Below, piece by piece: positions 8,829 to 18,639 of a stretch of 64,000 bases of DNA. Source of the DNA: Lachnospiraceae bacterium (lineage in GTDB: Bacteria > Bacillota > Clostridia > Lachnospirales > Lachnospiraceae); assembly GCA_017622875.1 (NCBI GenBank), contig JAGAQG010000044.1, forward strand, positions 62,001 to 126,000, given 5' to 3'. The notes beneath the pieces were generated by a model. It was not told the DNA's origin. It saw only the letters and a program-made list of their open reading frames with translations, and searched no databases. The position numbers and the translations under genes were made by a program. How positions within the stretch are numbered: position 1 is the first letter of the stretch; each line of letters opens with the position of its first letter.

Positions 8829-10791
8829 TGAGAAAAAGATTACCGTGGGAGATGAAACCGCAGAAAATTACAGCATTCCGATTGCACCGGGAACTTCGGG
8901 AATCATTCCGTTAACGGTGGATAATTCAGGAGAAGATGCCGAAACCGTGCAGATCGGAGTGACGATTTCAAAATTCATGATGGATACTGAGGAAAATCCG
9001 GAGATGGAAGAAGAACTGCAGAAACGCATCTTTTTCTATGCAGATACAGACAAAACGTATACCTTCGATGCACCAATTGAAGGTGATACTTCAAAAAGCA
9101 CAGAAACGGTTTCAAAGATTTATCTCGGAAGCTCTGCACCGGAAAATTATACCTATACCGTGCTGCCGGGACAGAAGCTGACTATGAATGAGATTTTTTA
9201 CAATGATGTACCGTTGAAATGGGAGTGGGTTTATGATATGCTCGGCTATTATTTCCGAGGAACCGTGACAGGGGCAAGCGAGAGCAGTGCAGGAAATGTG
9301 GCGGTAGATGAGTATATTCGACCGATTGAGTATGACTATGATTATGATCAGCCGGTATTTAATGATAAAGGACAGTTAGAAACTGTGAAAGGCATGAAAG
9401 CAATCGATTTTCTAAAGGAAATCTCGGCAAATGACGGTTATGAAGATGTCATTCACAGCAGTGAAGCTGTAACGATAGAGGTTGAAGTTAAAAATGCAGA
9501 TACCACAGAAACAGAGACAAAGACGCAGGAGCAAATATATTATCCTGTAGAAGTCGATGAGAACGGCTATGGTGTATGGGCTTACCTTTGCACAAAGGAT
9601 GAAATTTTGGAAGGAATCGCTTATGATACAGCACTGGCAAATGCTGATACGCCTGTGAGTGTCACTGTAACGATTGTACTGACAGCAAATACCGTACCTG
9701 CAAAGATTACGGAGGCTTCGACGGAACAGGAATTTTTAAAAGCATTGGCTGATGAAAATTCGAATATCGTCGCATTGAAGTCAGATATATCACTGGAAAA
9801 TCCAGTGAACTTCGAAAGCGGAAATAAGATTTTAGACTTAAACGGTTATGGAATCAGTTATCGCGGTTCGGAAGAATCCTATGGACTGATTCAGGTGAAG
9901 ACAGGTGCCGCGTTAACAGTGGTGAATGGCGACATTACAGGAAATTCAACAGCAACGACAGCCGGAGCTATGAACAAAAGAGCATTCCAGTCACAGGGAG
10001 GAAACCTCGTACTGAGTGATGTAAATGTAACAGGCTTTGACACTGCCGTGTATATCGAAGATATGAATGCAGAAACTGCCGGAGATTCCACCGTGCAGAT
10101 CACGAACTGTACATTGGAAACTGCACAGCCAACCCTTGTATTACAGGGAAATGGTGAGAAAACAGATGCAAAGACAAAGGTAATTATACAGGGCAGTACC
10201 TTAAGCAGTAAGTATTACAGCGGTATCAGCGGACAGGGAAATCAAGAACGGTGGGGAACCGAGCTGATCATTTCAGAAAGCAGTGTGACAGGCTGCTATT
10301 GCGGAATCTATTTCCCTCAGAGTGATTCGGTTACAACGATCACAGAAAGCAAGATTTCCGGAAATACAGGAATTGCATTAAAAGGCGGTTCCATGACCAT
10401 TCACAATAGTGAAATTGTCGGTACCGGGGAAATTGCAGTGGATAAAGCCGGTATTTCAAACAGCGGTTTTATCGATACCGGAGATGCAATTTATGTGGAA
10501 GCGGGCTATAACTGGTCAGCGACAGTAATTGTCAAAGGTGAAAATACAAAAGTAATCAGTAAAAAGGCAAATGCCGCAGAGCTTTTTGGAGAAAGCGGAA
10601 AAGGTCCTGGAAAGATTCTGCTTTATGACGGCACCTATTCCTCAGATGCAGAGGGAGGCGCCAGTGCAAAATGGAATGATATTGGTACTTTCGAAATCTA
10701 TGGCGGTACTTTCGAAGATTCGGTAAGTGATACGATCACAAGATATGATATGAAAACTGCAGCGGACAGCGGGGACACGTCCGCAGAATAA
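8644..10791 (+). CDS. SipW-type secreted protein with parallel beta-helix domain
   Basis: 715 residues. A hydrophobic segment at about 17-43 ends TMTAAWFTNV, a SipW-type signal. Residues about 60-370 form an acidic beta-rich region. From about 375 onward there are short repeating strands of pectate-lyase/parallel beta-helix style (for example IVALKSDISL, ILDLNGYGI, LTVVNGDITG, LVLSDVNVTGF, VQITNCTLET), the type used by adhesins and surface fibres. No catalytic residues of polysaccharide lyases can be assigned. The start lies inside the upstream peptidase reading frame, but GGAGGAGTTAA directly before it supplies a ribosome site. Confidence 0.8.
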   Translation: MEKEQNVTTTQEIQKRIKLQILILATSILLVIVLIFTMTAAWFTNVAKTSSLTFQTQSWGFDEKKITVGDETAENYSIPIAPGTSGIIPLTVDNSGEDAETVQIGVTISKFMMDTEENPEMEEELQKRIFFYADTDKTYTFDAPIEGDTSKSTETVSKIYLGSSAPENYTYTVLPGQKLTMNEIFYNDVPLKWEWVYDMLGYYFRGTVTGASESSAGNVAVDEYIRPIEYDYDYDQPVFNDKGQLETVKGMKAIDFLKEISANDGYEDVIHSSEAVTIEVEVKNADTTETETKTQEQIYYPVEVDENGYGVWAYLCTKDEILEGIAYDTALANADTPVSVTVTIVLTANTVPAKITEASTEQEFLKALADENSNIVALKSDISLENPVNFESGNKILDLNGYGISYRGSEESYGLIQVKTGAALTVVNGDITGNSTATTAGAMNKRAFQSQGGNLVLSDVNVTGFDTAVYIEDMNAETAGDSTVQITNCTLETAQPTLVLQGNGEKTDAKTKVIIQGSTLSSKYYSGISGQGNQERWGTELIISESSVTGCYCGIYFPQSDSVTTITESKISGNTGIALKGGSMTIHNSEIVGTGEIAVDKAGISNSGFIDTGDAIYVEAGYNWSATVIVKGENTKVISKKANAAELFGESGKGPGKILLYDGTYSSDAEGGASAKWNDIGTFEIYGGTFEDSVSDTITRYDMKTAADSGDTSAE

Positions 10792-10807
10792 GGAAGGAGG
10801 CAGGAGC

Positions 10808-11401
10808 ATGGGAATTTTCAGTGAGAAGAGAAAAGCATGGATGCGTTTTCTGACTGTGCTTCTGTTTTGCAGTACATTGCTGATCCTGATCTTTGGGACA
10901 GCTTATGCACGATATGAGGAGAATATAAGTAAGGAATTAAATTTTACTTATCAGGCAAAGTCAGATCAGATTTATATTACCACTGTGGAGAGCAGTGAAG
11001 CTGCTTTGGCAGCTGTGACTGGTGAAAATACGCAGGTTATTGAATTTGTATTATCGAATGGCACAAAGGAAGAGGAACATTGTACCTATGACCAGATCGC
11101 GTCGCTGGCAATGTTTGCGACGGCAGGGATGGGAAATACTGAAAACTATGTGATCACGCTGCATGATGGCGGAAACAGTTATACAGCCAAATGTCAGGAG
11201 GTGCTAAAGGGCTCTGCCTTTTATGAAATGTATGGCCCGGGCTGGGTGTACCGTTTCTGTAATGATGCAGAGGAAGAGGTAACCTGGCAGTTTTCAGGTA
11301 CGAACTATATACAAAGACAAATGTTTATTACAGTAGAAGGAACAAGCGAATTGCCGGCGGCACTGAATTTGATCGCAAGTGCCAGACCGGGAGAAATCTA
11401 A
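10808..11401 (+). CDS. Small SipW-type secreted protein
   Basis: 197 residues. A basic start (SEKRKAW) and a hydrophobic segment at about 13-31 end in FGTAYARYEEN, close to the GTYAYF-like motif of SipW substrates. The mature part is about 160 residues, mostly beta and acidic, with two Cys (CTYD, KCQE) plus RFCND, and no recognised domain. AAGGAGG lies upstream and it is 17 bases after the beta-helix gene. It could be a minor subunit or chaperone of the fibre; unproven. Confidence 0.72.
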   Translation: MGIFSEKRKAWMRFLTVLLFCSTLLILIFGTAYARYEENISKELNFTYQAKSDQIYITTVESSEAALAAVTGENTQVIEFVLSNGTKEEEHCTYDQIASLAMFATAGMGNTENYVITLHDGGNSYTAKCQEVLKGSAFYEMYGPGWVYRFCNDAEEEVTWQFSGTNYIQRQMFITVEGTSELPAALNLIASARPGEI

Positions 11402-11427
11402 AGAAAAGATGAGGAGGTGAAAAACAG

Positions 11428-13056
11428 ATGAGCTGCAAACTTAGAATGGCAATGAAATGTATCGGACTGCTCACAGCATTGGCAGCAGGCGGCGTATCCT
11501 GTTTTTCAACTCCAAGTACAGCGCGTGTGATCAACCATGATGTGGTATTGATTCCGTTAAATAAAAAAGAAGCGGAAGCATCGATTGAAAGTGACCTTCT
11601 GGTAGAAGGCGGTCAGACGATTTTGGTAAATGCTGATTTTGAGGAGTTGGTGATACCGATTTCGATTGAGGGAGCAGGTCTTGATAAGGCACGAAGTGTG
11701 GATGGAACAATTTCAGCGGTATCCAGTGATGAAGAGACTTTGCAGGTGACTTTGGACTCTGAACAGGTCGTTTTTGAGAATGGAAAGGGTACTGTACAGC
11801 TGACAATGAAACGGCTGGAGAAAGAAGCAGAAGAGACACCGAAAACAGAAGAGGAAACACCGGGAACAGAAGAAGCACCGGGAGAAGAGGAAACACCGGG
11901 AACAGAAGAGAACCCGGGAGAAGAGAAAACACCGGGAACAGAAGAAGTACCGGGAGAAGAGAAAACACCGGGAACAGAGGAAATACCGGGAACAGAAGGG
12001 AACCCGGGAGAAGAGGAAACACCGGGAGAAGAGGAAACACCGGGAACAGAAGGGAACCCGGGAGAAGAGGAAACATCGGGAACAGAAGAGGAACCGACAG
12101 AAGAGACACCGGGAACAGAAGAGGAACCGACAGAAATTGCAGTTAGAATGCGAAACTGGCAGATACTGGGAATTTCTGCAGAAGAAGACTTAGAAACAGT
12201 GACGGAGACGCAGTCAGAGACTGAAACTGTGAAAACATCTGAAGCAGCTACAGGAACAGAATCAACTGTAACAACAGAAACTGATACAACAACAGAAACT
12301 GATGCAGAAATAGAAGATGATACAGAAAAAGAAATGGGCACAGAGGAAGAAACTACAAAAGAAGAGACTGAATTGACAGTTGAACTTTCTTTTTTCTATG
12401 GAGAAAAAGAATATACTGCAACTGTGAAGCTGCAGGAAGAGCTTACAGCAGAAGCTGCAGCCGGAGAACTGGAATACTGTCAAAGCCAGTATGATCCTGC
12501 AAAAACAGTCACACTGATTGCTGAAAAATCCGCAGACTGTATCATAGGAGATTTTCCGGCAATGACAAGTTATCAGATAGAGGAAGAAAACTATGTGCTT
12601 TACAACGGAGGCAAGATTCTAATTCCGGCAGGAAAGACGCTTTCTCTGGATCTTTCTAAAACAGATTTAAACGAAGAATTTACGATTACCACAGCAGGTG
12701 GGAAGACTCACACGATGAAATACATACCGCTTCCAAAGCTTTCGGAAGAAACATTTCCGATGGTAATCGGAGCAGAAGGATATTTTTTTGCAGAATCTGA
12801 AAAATGGGGAGCCATAGCACCGGAATTTTTCTTTGAACAGTTAAACGTTGGCGAAGAAATCACATGGAACGCTGTAGAATGCTTCAGTGTAGAAGAAAAT
12901 GAGGAGGGAAAGCTTCAAATGCTGCCAAAGGAAGCAGAGGCCGGAACTTATCGTGTAAAGATTTTATGGAAAGAGAACGAGGTCATACTTTATGAAAAGG
13001 AAATCCCGTTTTTTATACAGTACAAGAGTGTCGATCAGGGAGGTAGCAGGCAATGA
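11428..13056 (+). CDS. Secreted protein with acidic Pro-Gly-Thr-Glu repeats
   Basis: 542 residues. An N-terminal signal (about 1-33) lacks the aromatic SipW motif (GGVSCFSTPST), so it may use another peptidase. A beta domain (about 35-135) precedes a low-complexity spacer of PGEEETPGTEE-type units (about 137-235), then a Thr/Glu-rich linker and a second beta domain (about 310-542). The acidic Pro-rich spacer resembles wall-spanning stalks. There is no LPXTG motif or C-terminal membrane segment. It overlaps the giant-protein start by ATGA at 13053, so the two are probably made in fixed ratio. Confidence 0.78.
   Translation: MSCKLRMAMKCIGLLTALAAGGVSCFSTPSTARVINHDVVLIPLNKKEAEASIESDLLVEGGQTILVNADFEELVIPISIEGAGLDKARSVDGTISAVSSDEETLQVTLDSEQVVFENGKGTVQLTMKRLEKEAEETPKTEEETPGTEEAPGEEETPGTEENPGEEKTPGTEEVPGEEKTPGTEEIPGTEGNPGEEETPGEEETPGTEGNPGEEETSGTEEEPTEETPGTEEEPTEIAVRMRNWQILGISAEEDLETVTETQSETETVKTSEAATGTESTVTTETDTTTETDAEIEDDTEKEMGTEEETTKEETELTVELSFFYGEKEYTATVKLQEELTAEAAAGELEYCQSQYDPAKTVTLIAEKSADCIIGDFPAMTSYQIEEENYVLYNGGKILIPAGKTLSLDLSKTDLNEEFTITTAGGKTHTMKYIPLPKLSEETFPMVIGAEGYFFAESEKWGAIAPEFFFEQLNVGEEITWNAVECFSVEENEEGKLQMLPKEAEAGTYRVKILWKENEVILYEKEIPFFIQYKSVDQGGSRQ
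11836..12135 (+). repeat. Acidic-repeat coding tract (PGEEETPGTEE units)
   Basis: About 300 bases of short, imperfect direct repeats built from ACACCGGGAACAGAAGA and CCGGGAGAAGAG blocks of 15-18 bases, all in frame. Near-identity of neighbouring units suggests length change by slippage or recombination. Confidence 0.8.
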
Positions 13057-16000
13057 CCAATGAGACCATAGAACGAATAAAATACTATAAAGATAAGCTG
13101 CCGCATATGAAGGAGAAGCTGGCAGCAGCAATCCTGATGCTGGTGGTTGCTGCAACTGTGACCGTGACGGCAACTTATGCTTGGATCACATTGTCTACAG
13201 CACCGGAAGCAACAAGTATTGATACTACGGTAGCAGCAAACGGAAGCTTGGAAATTGCACTTGCAAGCGGAACAGGTGAAGCACCGGGAAAATCGCGGGT
13301 AGGAGATTCCAGTGCCGCAGAGGATACAGACGTAACTGCTGCAAACATTACATGGGGTAACCTCGTCAATTTATCTGATCCGGCGTATGGTCTTTCTAAG
13401 ATTACTTTAAGACCTGCAGCGTTGAATGGTACAACAGGCCTTTTATCGAACCCATTGTATGGTGTGGGATATGGGGAAGATGGACGTGTGAGCAACATGG
13501 TAACAGATGACGATTTTGCTTATGTTTATTATGACACTGATAAAAGCGTGTTTATGGCGGATTTGAGCGGAACTCATTTGGGCGTGCGTGCAATTTCGAC
13601 TGTTGAATATACAAATCTGGAAGGTTCTTCAAAAATTGCTGAATTGCATAAACTGATAGGTGTGCAGCATAGCATGGCAAAGAATTATTATGGGAACATG
13701 ACAAATGCAGATGCTGAACCAGGTGCAACCTATATGGGGTCTTTAAAAGATTTAATTCAGCTGTATGCACAAAGCATCATTGATGAAAGATTTGTGGAAG
13801 GCTCGCCACCTATTGGAGAGTTAGAAGTTACAGATTATGTAGTGAATCTGTATGAAATGCTTAAATATTTTAAAGAAAACGTGGCAGAACCCGCAGCGGA
13901 AAGCTATGTATATATGGCTGATGCTCTTGAATTATTAAAAGGAAGGGGGCAGGGGGATTCAGGATATACGGTTGAATCGTTAATGAAAGCGTCTTTAAAT
14001 AACTCATTTCCAGACTATATCAAAAATAATATCAGTTGCTTGAGTGGGCTTTCTCAGTTCGCAAAAGATTATAATCAATTAACGATATATTTAAAAGAAA
14101 GCAAAAATGAAGAAAAGAATTACGAAGATTTATCAGCTACTGAAAAGAAGAATAGTTTGGCATATTGGGCATATCTTGCATCAAATGGACAACCGGTATA
14201 TTGGAAAGATATTGTTTCACAAATTAACTGGGTTTGTGAAATTAATACAGCTACATTAGATGAAAAAACAATTTCTTCATTAAGCAGCATGTCAAATGCA
14301 GTATCTGTTTTGACAAATGGTAGAAATCCTCATAATGCCGTAATTAACGGTGGCGCTATTTTCCGTATGGAGAAAAGAATTGGAGCTTATATGGCTCCAG
14401 TGTTTACGGTTAAGCTGAAGAATGTTCCGGTATTGGGATCAGCAAGTATAAAAGCAGAGATTACAACATCTGCAAAAAAACATCCGGTTGAAATAACAAC
14501 TGATAAGGCTGCAATTGAGGCATTAGATGCTGGAAGTTATAAAGGAACTGATGCCATTGCACAGGATACCTATGCCATGGCAGTTGACCTTTGGGTTAGA
14601 ACCAATGCAGGTTCTGATGGAAGCAAGGTATTAAATTCAGAATCCGGTTCTTTCGTAGATGGAGAAACAGGTGAAACTTTTACCACAGAGACTGAGACGA
14701 CGGCTGAACAGGCATACCTAACTCTTGAAGGCGCAGTTCGTATGGGAACTGCGGAGGCGCAGGTTATGGTGACTGATGCCAACGGAGAAGAGCAGCCGGC
14801 ATATACAGCAACTGTAACTGTTGGCGAAGAATCGGGAACAAAAGACGTATTTGAACGTTATGGAACCTACTATTACTTAGATGTAAACGGCAATGAAATA
14901 GATTTTGAAAATGAGGTAAAAACCCAGTATGGCGATAGTGCTGAGATTACCTATGTGAAGAAAGTCTCTCAGCAGGATGTTGTAATTGGTTATGAAGGTG
15001 TCAATCGTGTGTGGAACGAAGACCAGATGGCAGGATTCTCAGATGGCGGAACCAATACAACACAGGGCGGCGGCAGCTGCTATGTCTTCTATGCAAATAC
15101 ACCGGCTGATCAAAGCAGATTTTTGGAACTTTTACAGTCTATGAGAGTTGTATTTGTAGATGCATCTGGAAAAATGATCGGTTCGGCATCCATGGATACA
15201 GAAAATTATTTCGCAGAAACAGGTAAAGTAACGGTTCCTCTGGTACTGGATAAGAGTAAAGCGATTGATCTTGGAACTGATGCGGATGGAAACAAGATTT
15301 ATGGTTTAACAGCATTGACAAAAAATGCAGCGACTCGTATCACTGCACTCATTTACCTGGATGGTACCAGATTAACAAATGAAATGGTATTGGCAAGTGG
15401 AGAAATTCAGGGAACTTTAAATATTCAGTTTGGAAGCTCTGTAGCATTAAAAAGTACGACTGTTACAAAGGATTCTGCAGGAAATATTACGGATACAACC
15501 GTTGAATATCAGCCGGGAAAAGATTCAGAAGCCATCAAGGATGAAGATGTAATGAGTCAGCTCATAGAAGTATCCGCAAAAGTAGACCGGAATTCCTTCG
15601 AATATGATAAGGAGAATCCTGCAAAGACCAATTTGACTGTAACTGTTGATGGTATGGAACCGAAGAATGTTTCTGTTCGCTTCATGCGTGCAATCAGCAG
15701 TACGCAGGGGGTTTTACAGGAGTCTGTTCCATTGTCCGGAAGTGGTGCAAACTGGAGCACGGAAGTTACCTTTGATAAGGCTGGAAAATATGTACTTCGT
15801 ACCGTTTGGGTAGATGGTGTAGAATACAATCTTAGCACACCAGTGGAGATTGAAGTTTCCGGTATTTCAGTAAACAGTGTTTCTTTTGATGATATTACAT
15901 TGACAGACAATCAGGCAACCATTCTCACTGCGGACGGTTCTTTCGAAACCGGTATGACGTTAGGATTTACATCCAGTGATACAGTACCTGAAAAAGTAAA

Positions 16001-18593
16001 TGGAATGTTCATGGACGAAGATGGAAATCAGGTGAATGTATCATTTAGTATGCAGTCTGGTGAGTGGAAAGGAAAAGCAAAATTCACATCATCAGCCAGA
16101 TATACGATGGAATATGTGGAAATTGATGGAGAAATTTACGAATTAGACAGTAAACTGCAGCCAACGCTTGAAATTATTCTTGGCTTGAAAGCAAGTACGT
16201 GGATTACTGCAGATACAGAAACACTGGCTAATTTAAAATCTGTTTATGAAAATGCAACACCGACAAACTTTATTTTGAATCCGGAGGCGTTTAAGGAAAA
16301 TCAGGATGGCATTACCCTGGAGGTTTCAGCAGAAATTTATGATAACAGTGGAAATGAGCTGCCGGGTCTTGGTAATGTATCACTGTTTTATGGAAAAGGA
16401 GGTTCTTCTGTCAGAGGGCTTTATTCAGAAATGAAATGGGATGCTGTTTCAGGACGTTATAAGGGAAGCTTTTATGTAAGTGAGGCAGGAAATTATAAAT
16501 TTAAGCAGGTAACTGTTAAGGTTAATGGTCAGAACAACTATATTGAAAGCTATACAACGGCGCCTTCAATTTCTGCGAAGCCGCCGGGAAGCATTGAGTA
16601 TGTTGAAAACTATTCAAGAGATGTACAGTATGCCAAGGCAGATACAAAGATTACGATTGGTGTGAAGAACTCAAGTGCAGCAGGCTATGCGGAGGCTACG
16701 CTTGTAAACCTTGATACAAGGGAGACTGTGACAGCCAAGAGTACAGAGAAAACTGCATATATTGGGGATACTGATCTCACGGATGAACAGTACAGCAGCA
16801 AGGATAGATCTGTGACTGCATGGAGCTTTGATATTCCTACGTTAGATGCAGGAAAGATGAAGGGAACATGGCAGCTGACCAGTCTTAAGATGTCCGGCAT
16901 TTACTACAAAGATGTGGAATATGTATATGATTCTGAAAACGAAGCAAACAGTAAGTTTGCTGTGATTGATCTGACGTCAGCAAATATTACCACGAGGCTG
17001 ATTGAGGAACTGCAGGTGACATTAAATGTGGGAGAAACAACACTGAACAATGCGAACGCTCAATTTATGAGTGTTCAGAATGCTGCAGGTGTTTCTGTAA
17101 CGTTTAGTGATGATGAAGGAAATGACATCAATGGATTGATTGATGATAAGAAGCTTGCGATCAGTGGTGTAAAGGTTACTTATTATCTGGATTCTGCAGA
17201 TATGACTACGGATGCATTCATGGAAGAGTATGACTATAAGGCTGAAAGTGCGCTTGCGGTAAGTGTCAGCGGAAGCAGTGATGATACGAAGGGAAGAAAC
17301 ACATCAGTTTCTGCAGCAACACAGTATGATATATCCAATCTTGGATTTGAATATGCGGGTCCGTATAACAGATGTGTTGTGGAATATACTGTCAGTGGTG
17401 ACAGCTTTAGTGATAAAGTATCGGTTGACAGTGCAGTGGAAGACTCAGGACTGAAGTATACTGTTAAAGGTACAAATTCAAATGCTGTACCTGAGTATAA
17501 GGTATACTGGGGACAGTTACCGTCTGTTAAAATAACAGCTACGAATCCAGCGCCAACAGAAACATTTAATGTAAATATTGGAGAGATGCTAAATGCTAAT
17601 ACCGTAGAAACCAGAAATTACATTAGTGAAGATGGGTTGTACGCAAGATTAGCTGGAAAATGGAATTCTGCTTGGAACATTACATGGCCTAAATTAACAT
17701 TAAGTTTAAGCAATGCGGGGAATTTCGAAAATGCTAGTGTAACTGTGGTCAATGGAGCAAATTCTAAAAAAAATGTAACGTATAAATTTACAACACAAAG
17801 TTTAAATGCAACGGAAACATTAGGTAGTACAGGAACAACTAGAGAAGTAATTGGGTATCAGGAAATTGATACGATTAATTTGGTGACTTCCAATAATAAC
17901 TTAGTAGTTAATTTGCAGGATACTGTTACAATTTATGAAGCAGAATCTGCTGTTCCAACAATGGTATTTGCTGTAGTAGAAGCAGCAGGAACAGCTCCTG
18001 AAACAAAATATATGGCATATAAAAAGAATAAGGTAGTACTGCCAACTGTAGCAGATTACACAGTAATTGAGACAGATGAAAGTGCAACCGAGGGAGAAAC
18101 TAAAGAGCAGGTAAATACAGAGTATTATTACTATAGTCAGTCAGGTAGTTGTGGAGGAACAACCTATTATCCGTACACTTACACGCATACGATTAAACAG
18201 ACTGAATATACGGGAAATAGTTACAATGTTACCTACGAATTAACTGGTTGGATTATTACAAGAAAAAGCTTATCTGATGGTCAGATAACTACATTGAATG
18301 ATGGAAATCCATATACTCCAGGAACTACATTAGAGGTTGCTGAAGGAAACTATCAATATACTGCGACAGCAGTATTTGCACAAAAAGGAGAAAAGGTTAC
18401 TATAGGAACTACAAAAACCTATAGAATATCTCAGACTGCAAGCTATACACCGAACAGTTCAACAAATAATGTGCCATCGGGAACAAAAATGGATAATCAG
18501 ACGGCAGTGGAAACTTTATTAGGCAATAAAGTGAATGAGATAAAAAATAAATATCCAGAACCGTATGATTCGTCTACACCATTGTTAGATTGA
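13053..18593 (+). CDS. Giant SipW-type surface protein, 1846 aa, with Ig-like repeats
   Basis: The basic N-terminus and hydrophobic segment (about 24-45) end TVTATYAWITLST, a clear SipW-type signal. Residues about 50-195 form a conserved N-terminal beta region. About 200-445 is a helical, AT-rich stretch unlike the rest. About 650-800 matches the partial protein at the window start. From about 830, repeated Ig-like units appear (for example FDKAGKYVLRTVWVDGVEY, then FTSSARYTMEYVEIDGEIY, then VSEAGNYKFKQVTVKVNG). The last 350 residues are again AT-rich and Asn/Thr-rich. There is no LPXTG signal or C-terminal membrane segment. Likely the main adhesive or fibre component; function inferred. Confidence 0.82.
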   Translation: MTNETIERIKYYKDKLPHMKEKLAAAILMLVVAATVTVTATYAWITLSTAPEATSIDTTVAANGSLEIALASGTGEAPGKSRVGDSSAAEDTDVTAANITWGNLVNLSDPAYGLSKITLRPAALNGTTGLLSNPLYGVGYGEDGRVSNMVTDDDFAYVYYDTDKSVFMADLSGTHLGVRAISTVEYTNLEGSSKIAELHKLIGVQHSMAKNYYGNMTNADAEPGATYMGSLKDLIQLYAQSIIDERFVEGSPPIGELEVTDYVVNLYEMLKYFKENVAEPAAESYVYMADALELLKGRGQGDSGYTVESLMKASLNNSFPDYIKNNISCLSGLSQFAKDYNQLTIYLKESKNEEKNYEDLSATEKKNSLAYWAYLASNGQPVYWKDIVSQINWVCEINTATLDEKTISSLSSMSNAVSVLTNGRNPHNAVINGGAIFRMEKRIGAYMAPVFTVKLKNVPVLGSASIKAEITTSAKKHPVEITTDKAAIEALDAGSYKGTDAIAQDTYAMAVDLWVRTNAGSDGSKVLNSESGSFVDGETGETFTTETETTAEQAYLTLEGAVRMGTAEAQVMVTDANGEEQPAYTATVTVGEESGTKDVFERYGTYYYLDVNGNEIDFENEVKTQYGDSAEITYVKKVSQQDVVIGYEGVNRVWNEDQMAGFSDGGTNTTQGGGSCYVFYANTPADQSRFLELLQSMRVVFVDASGKMIGSASMDTENYFAETGKVTVPLVLDKSKAIDLGTDADGNKIYGLTALTKNAATRITALIYLDGTRLTNEMVLASGEIQGTLNIQFGSSVALKSTTVTKDSAGNITDTTVEYQPGKDSEAIKDEDVMSQLIEVSAKVDRNSFEYDKENPAKTNLTVTVDGMEPKNVSVRFMRAISSTQGVLQESVPLSGSGANWSTEVTFDKAGKYVLRTVWVDGVEYNLSTPVEIEVSGISVNSVSFDDITLTDNQATILTADGSFETGMTLGFTSSDTVPEKVNGMFMDEDGNQVNVSFSMQSGEWKGKAKFTSSARYTMEYVEIDGEIYELDSKLQPTLEIILGLKASTWITADTETLANLKSVYENATPTNFILNPEAFKENQDGITLEVSAEIYDNSGNELPGLGNVSLFYGKGGSSVRGLYSEMKWDAVSGRYKGSFYVSEAGNYKFKQVTVKVNGQNNYIESYTTAPSISAKPPGSIEYVENYSRDVQYAKADTKITIGVKNSSAAGYAEATLVNLDTRETVTAKSTEKTAYIGDTDLTDEQYSSKDRSVTAWSFDIPTLDAGKMKGTWQLTSLKMSGIYYKDVEYVYDSENEANSKFAVIDLTSANITTRLIEELQVTLNVGETTLNNANAQFMSVQNAAGVSVTFSDDEGNDINGLIDDKKLAISGVKVTYYLDSADMTTDAFMEEYDYKAESALAVSVSGSSDDTKGRNTSVSAATQYDISNLGFEYAGPYNRCVVEYTVSGDSFSDKVSVDSAVEDSGLKYTVKGTNSNAVPEYKVYWGQLPSVKITATNPAPTETFNVNIGEMLNANTVETRNYISEDGLYARLAGKWNSAWNITWPKLTLSLSNAGNFENASVTVVNGANSKKNVTYKFTTQSLNATETLGSTGTTREVIGYQEIDTINLVTSNNNLVVNLQDTVTIYEAESAVPTMVFAVVEAAGTAPETKYMAYKKNKVVLPTVADYTVIETDESATEGETKEQVNTEYYYYSQSGSCGGTTYYPYTYTHTIKQTEYTGNSYNVTYELTGWIITRKSLSDGQITTLNDGNPYTPGTTLEVAEGNYQYTATAVFAQKGEKVTIGTTKTYRISQTASYTPNSSTNNVPSGTKMDNQTAVETLLGNKVNEIKNKYPEPYDSSTPLLD

Positions 18594-18639
18594 GATGTGT
18601 AGGAACAAAAAGAAAATATTAGGAAGGGAATCAATTAAA

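Noticed and set aside
11531..12341. Two long minus-strand open frames over the acidic repeats
   Set aside because: Low-complexity shadows of the PGTEE coding repeats.
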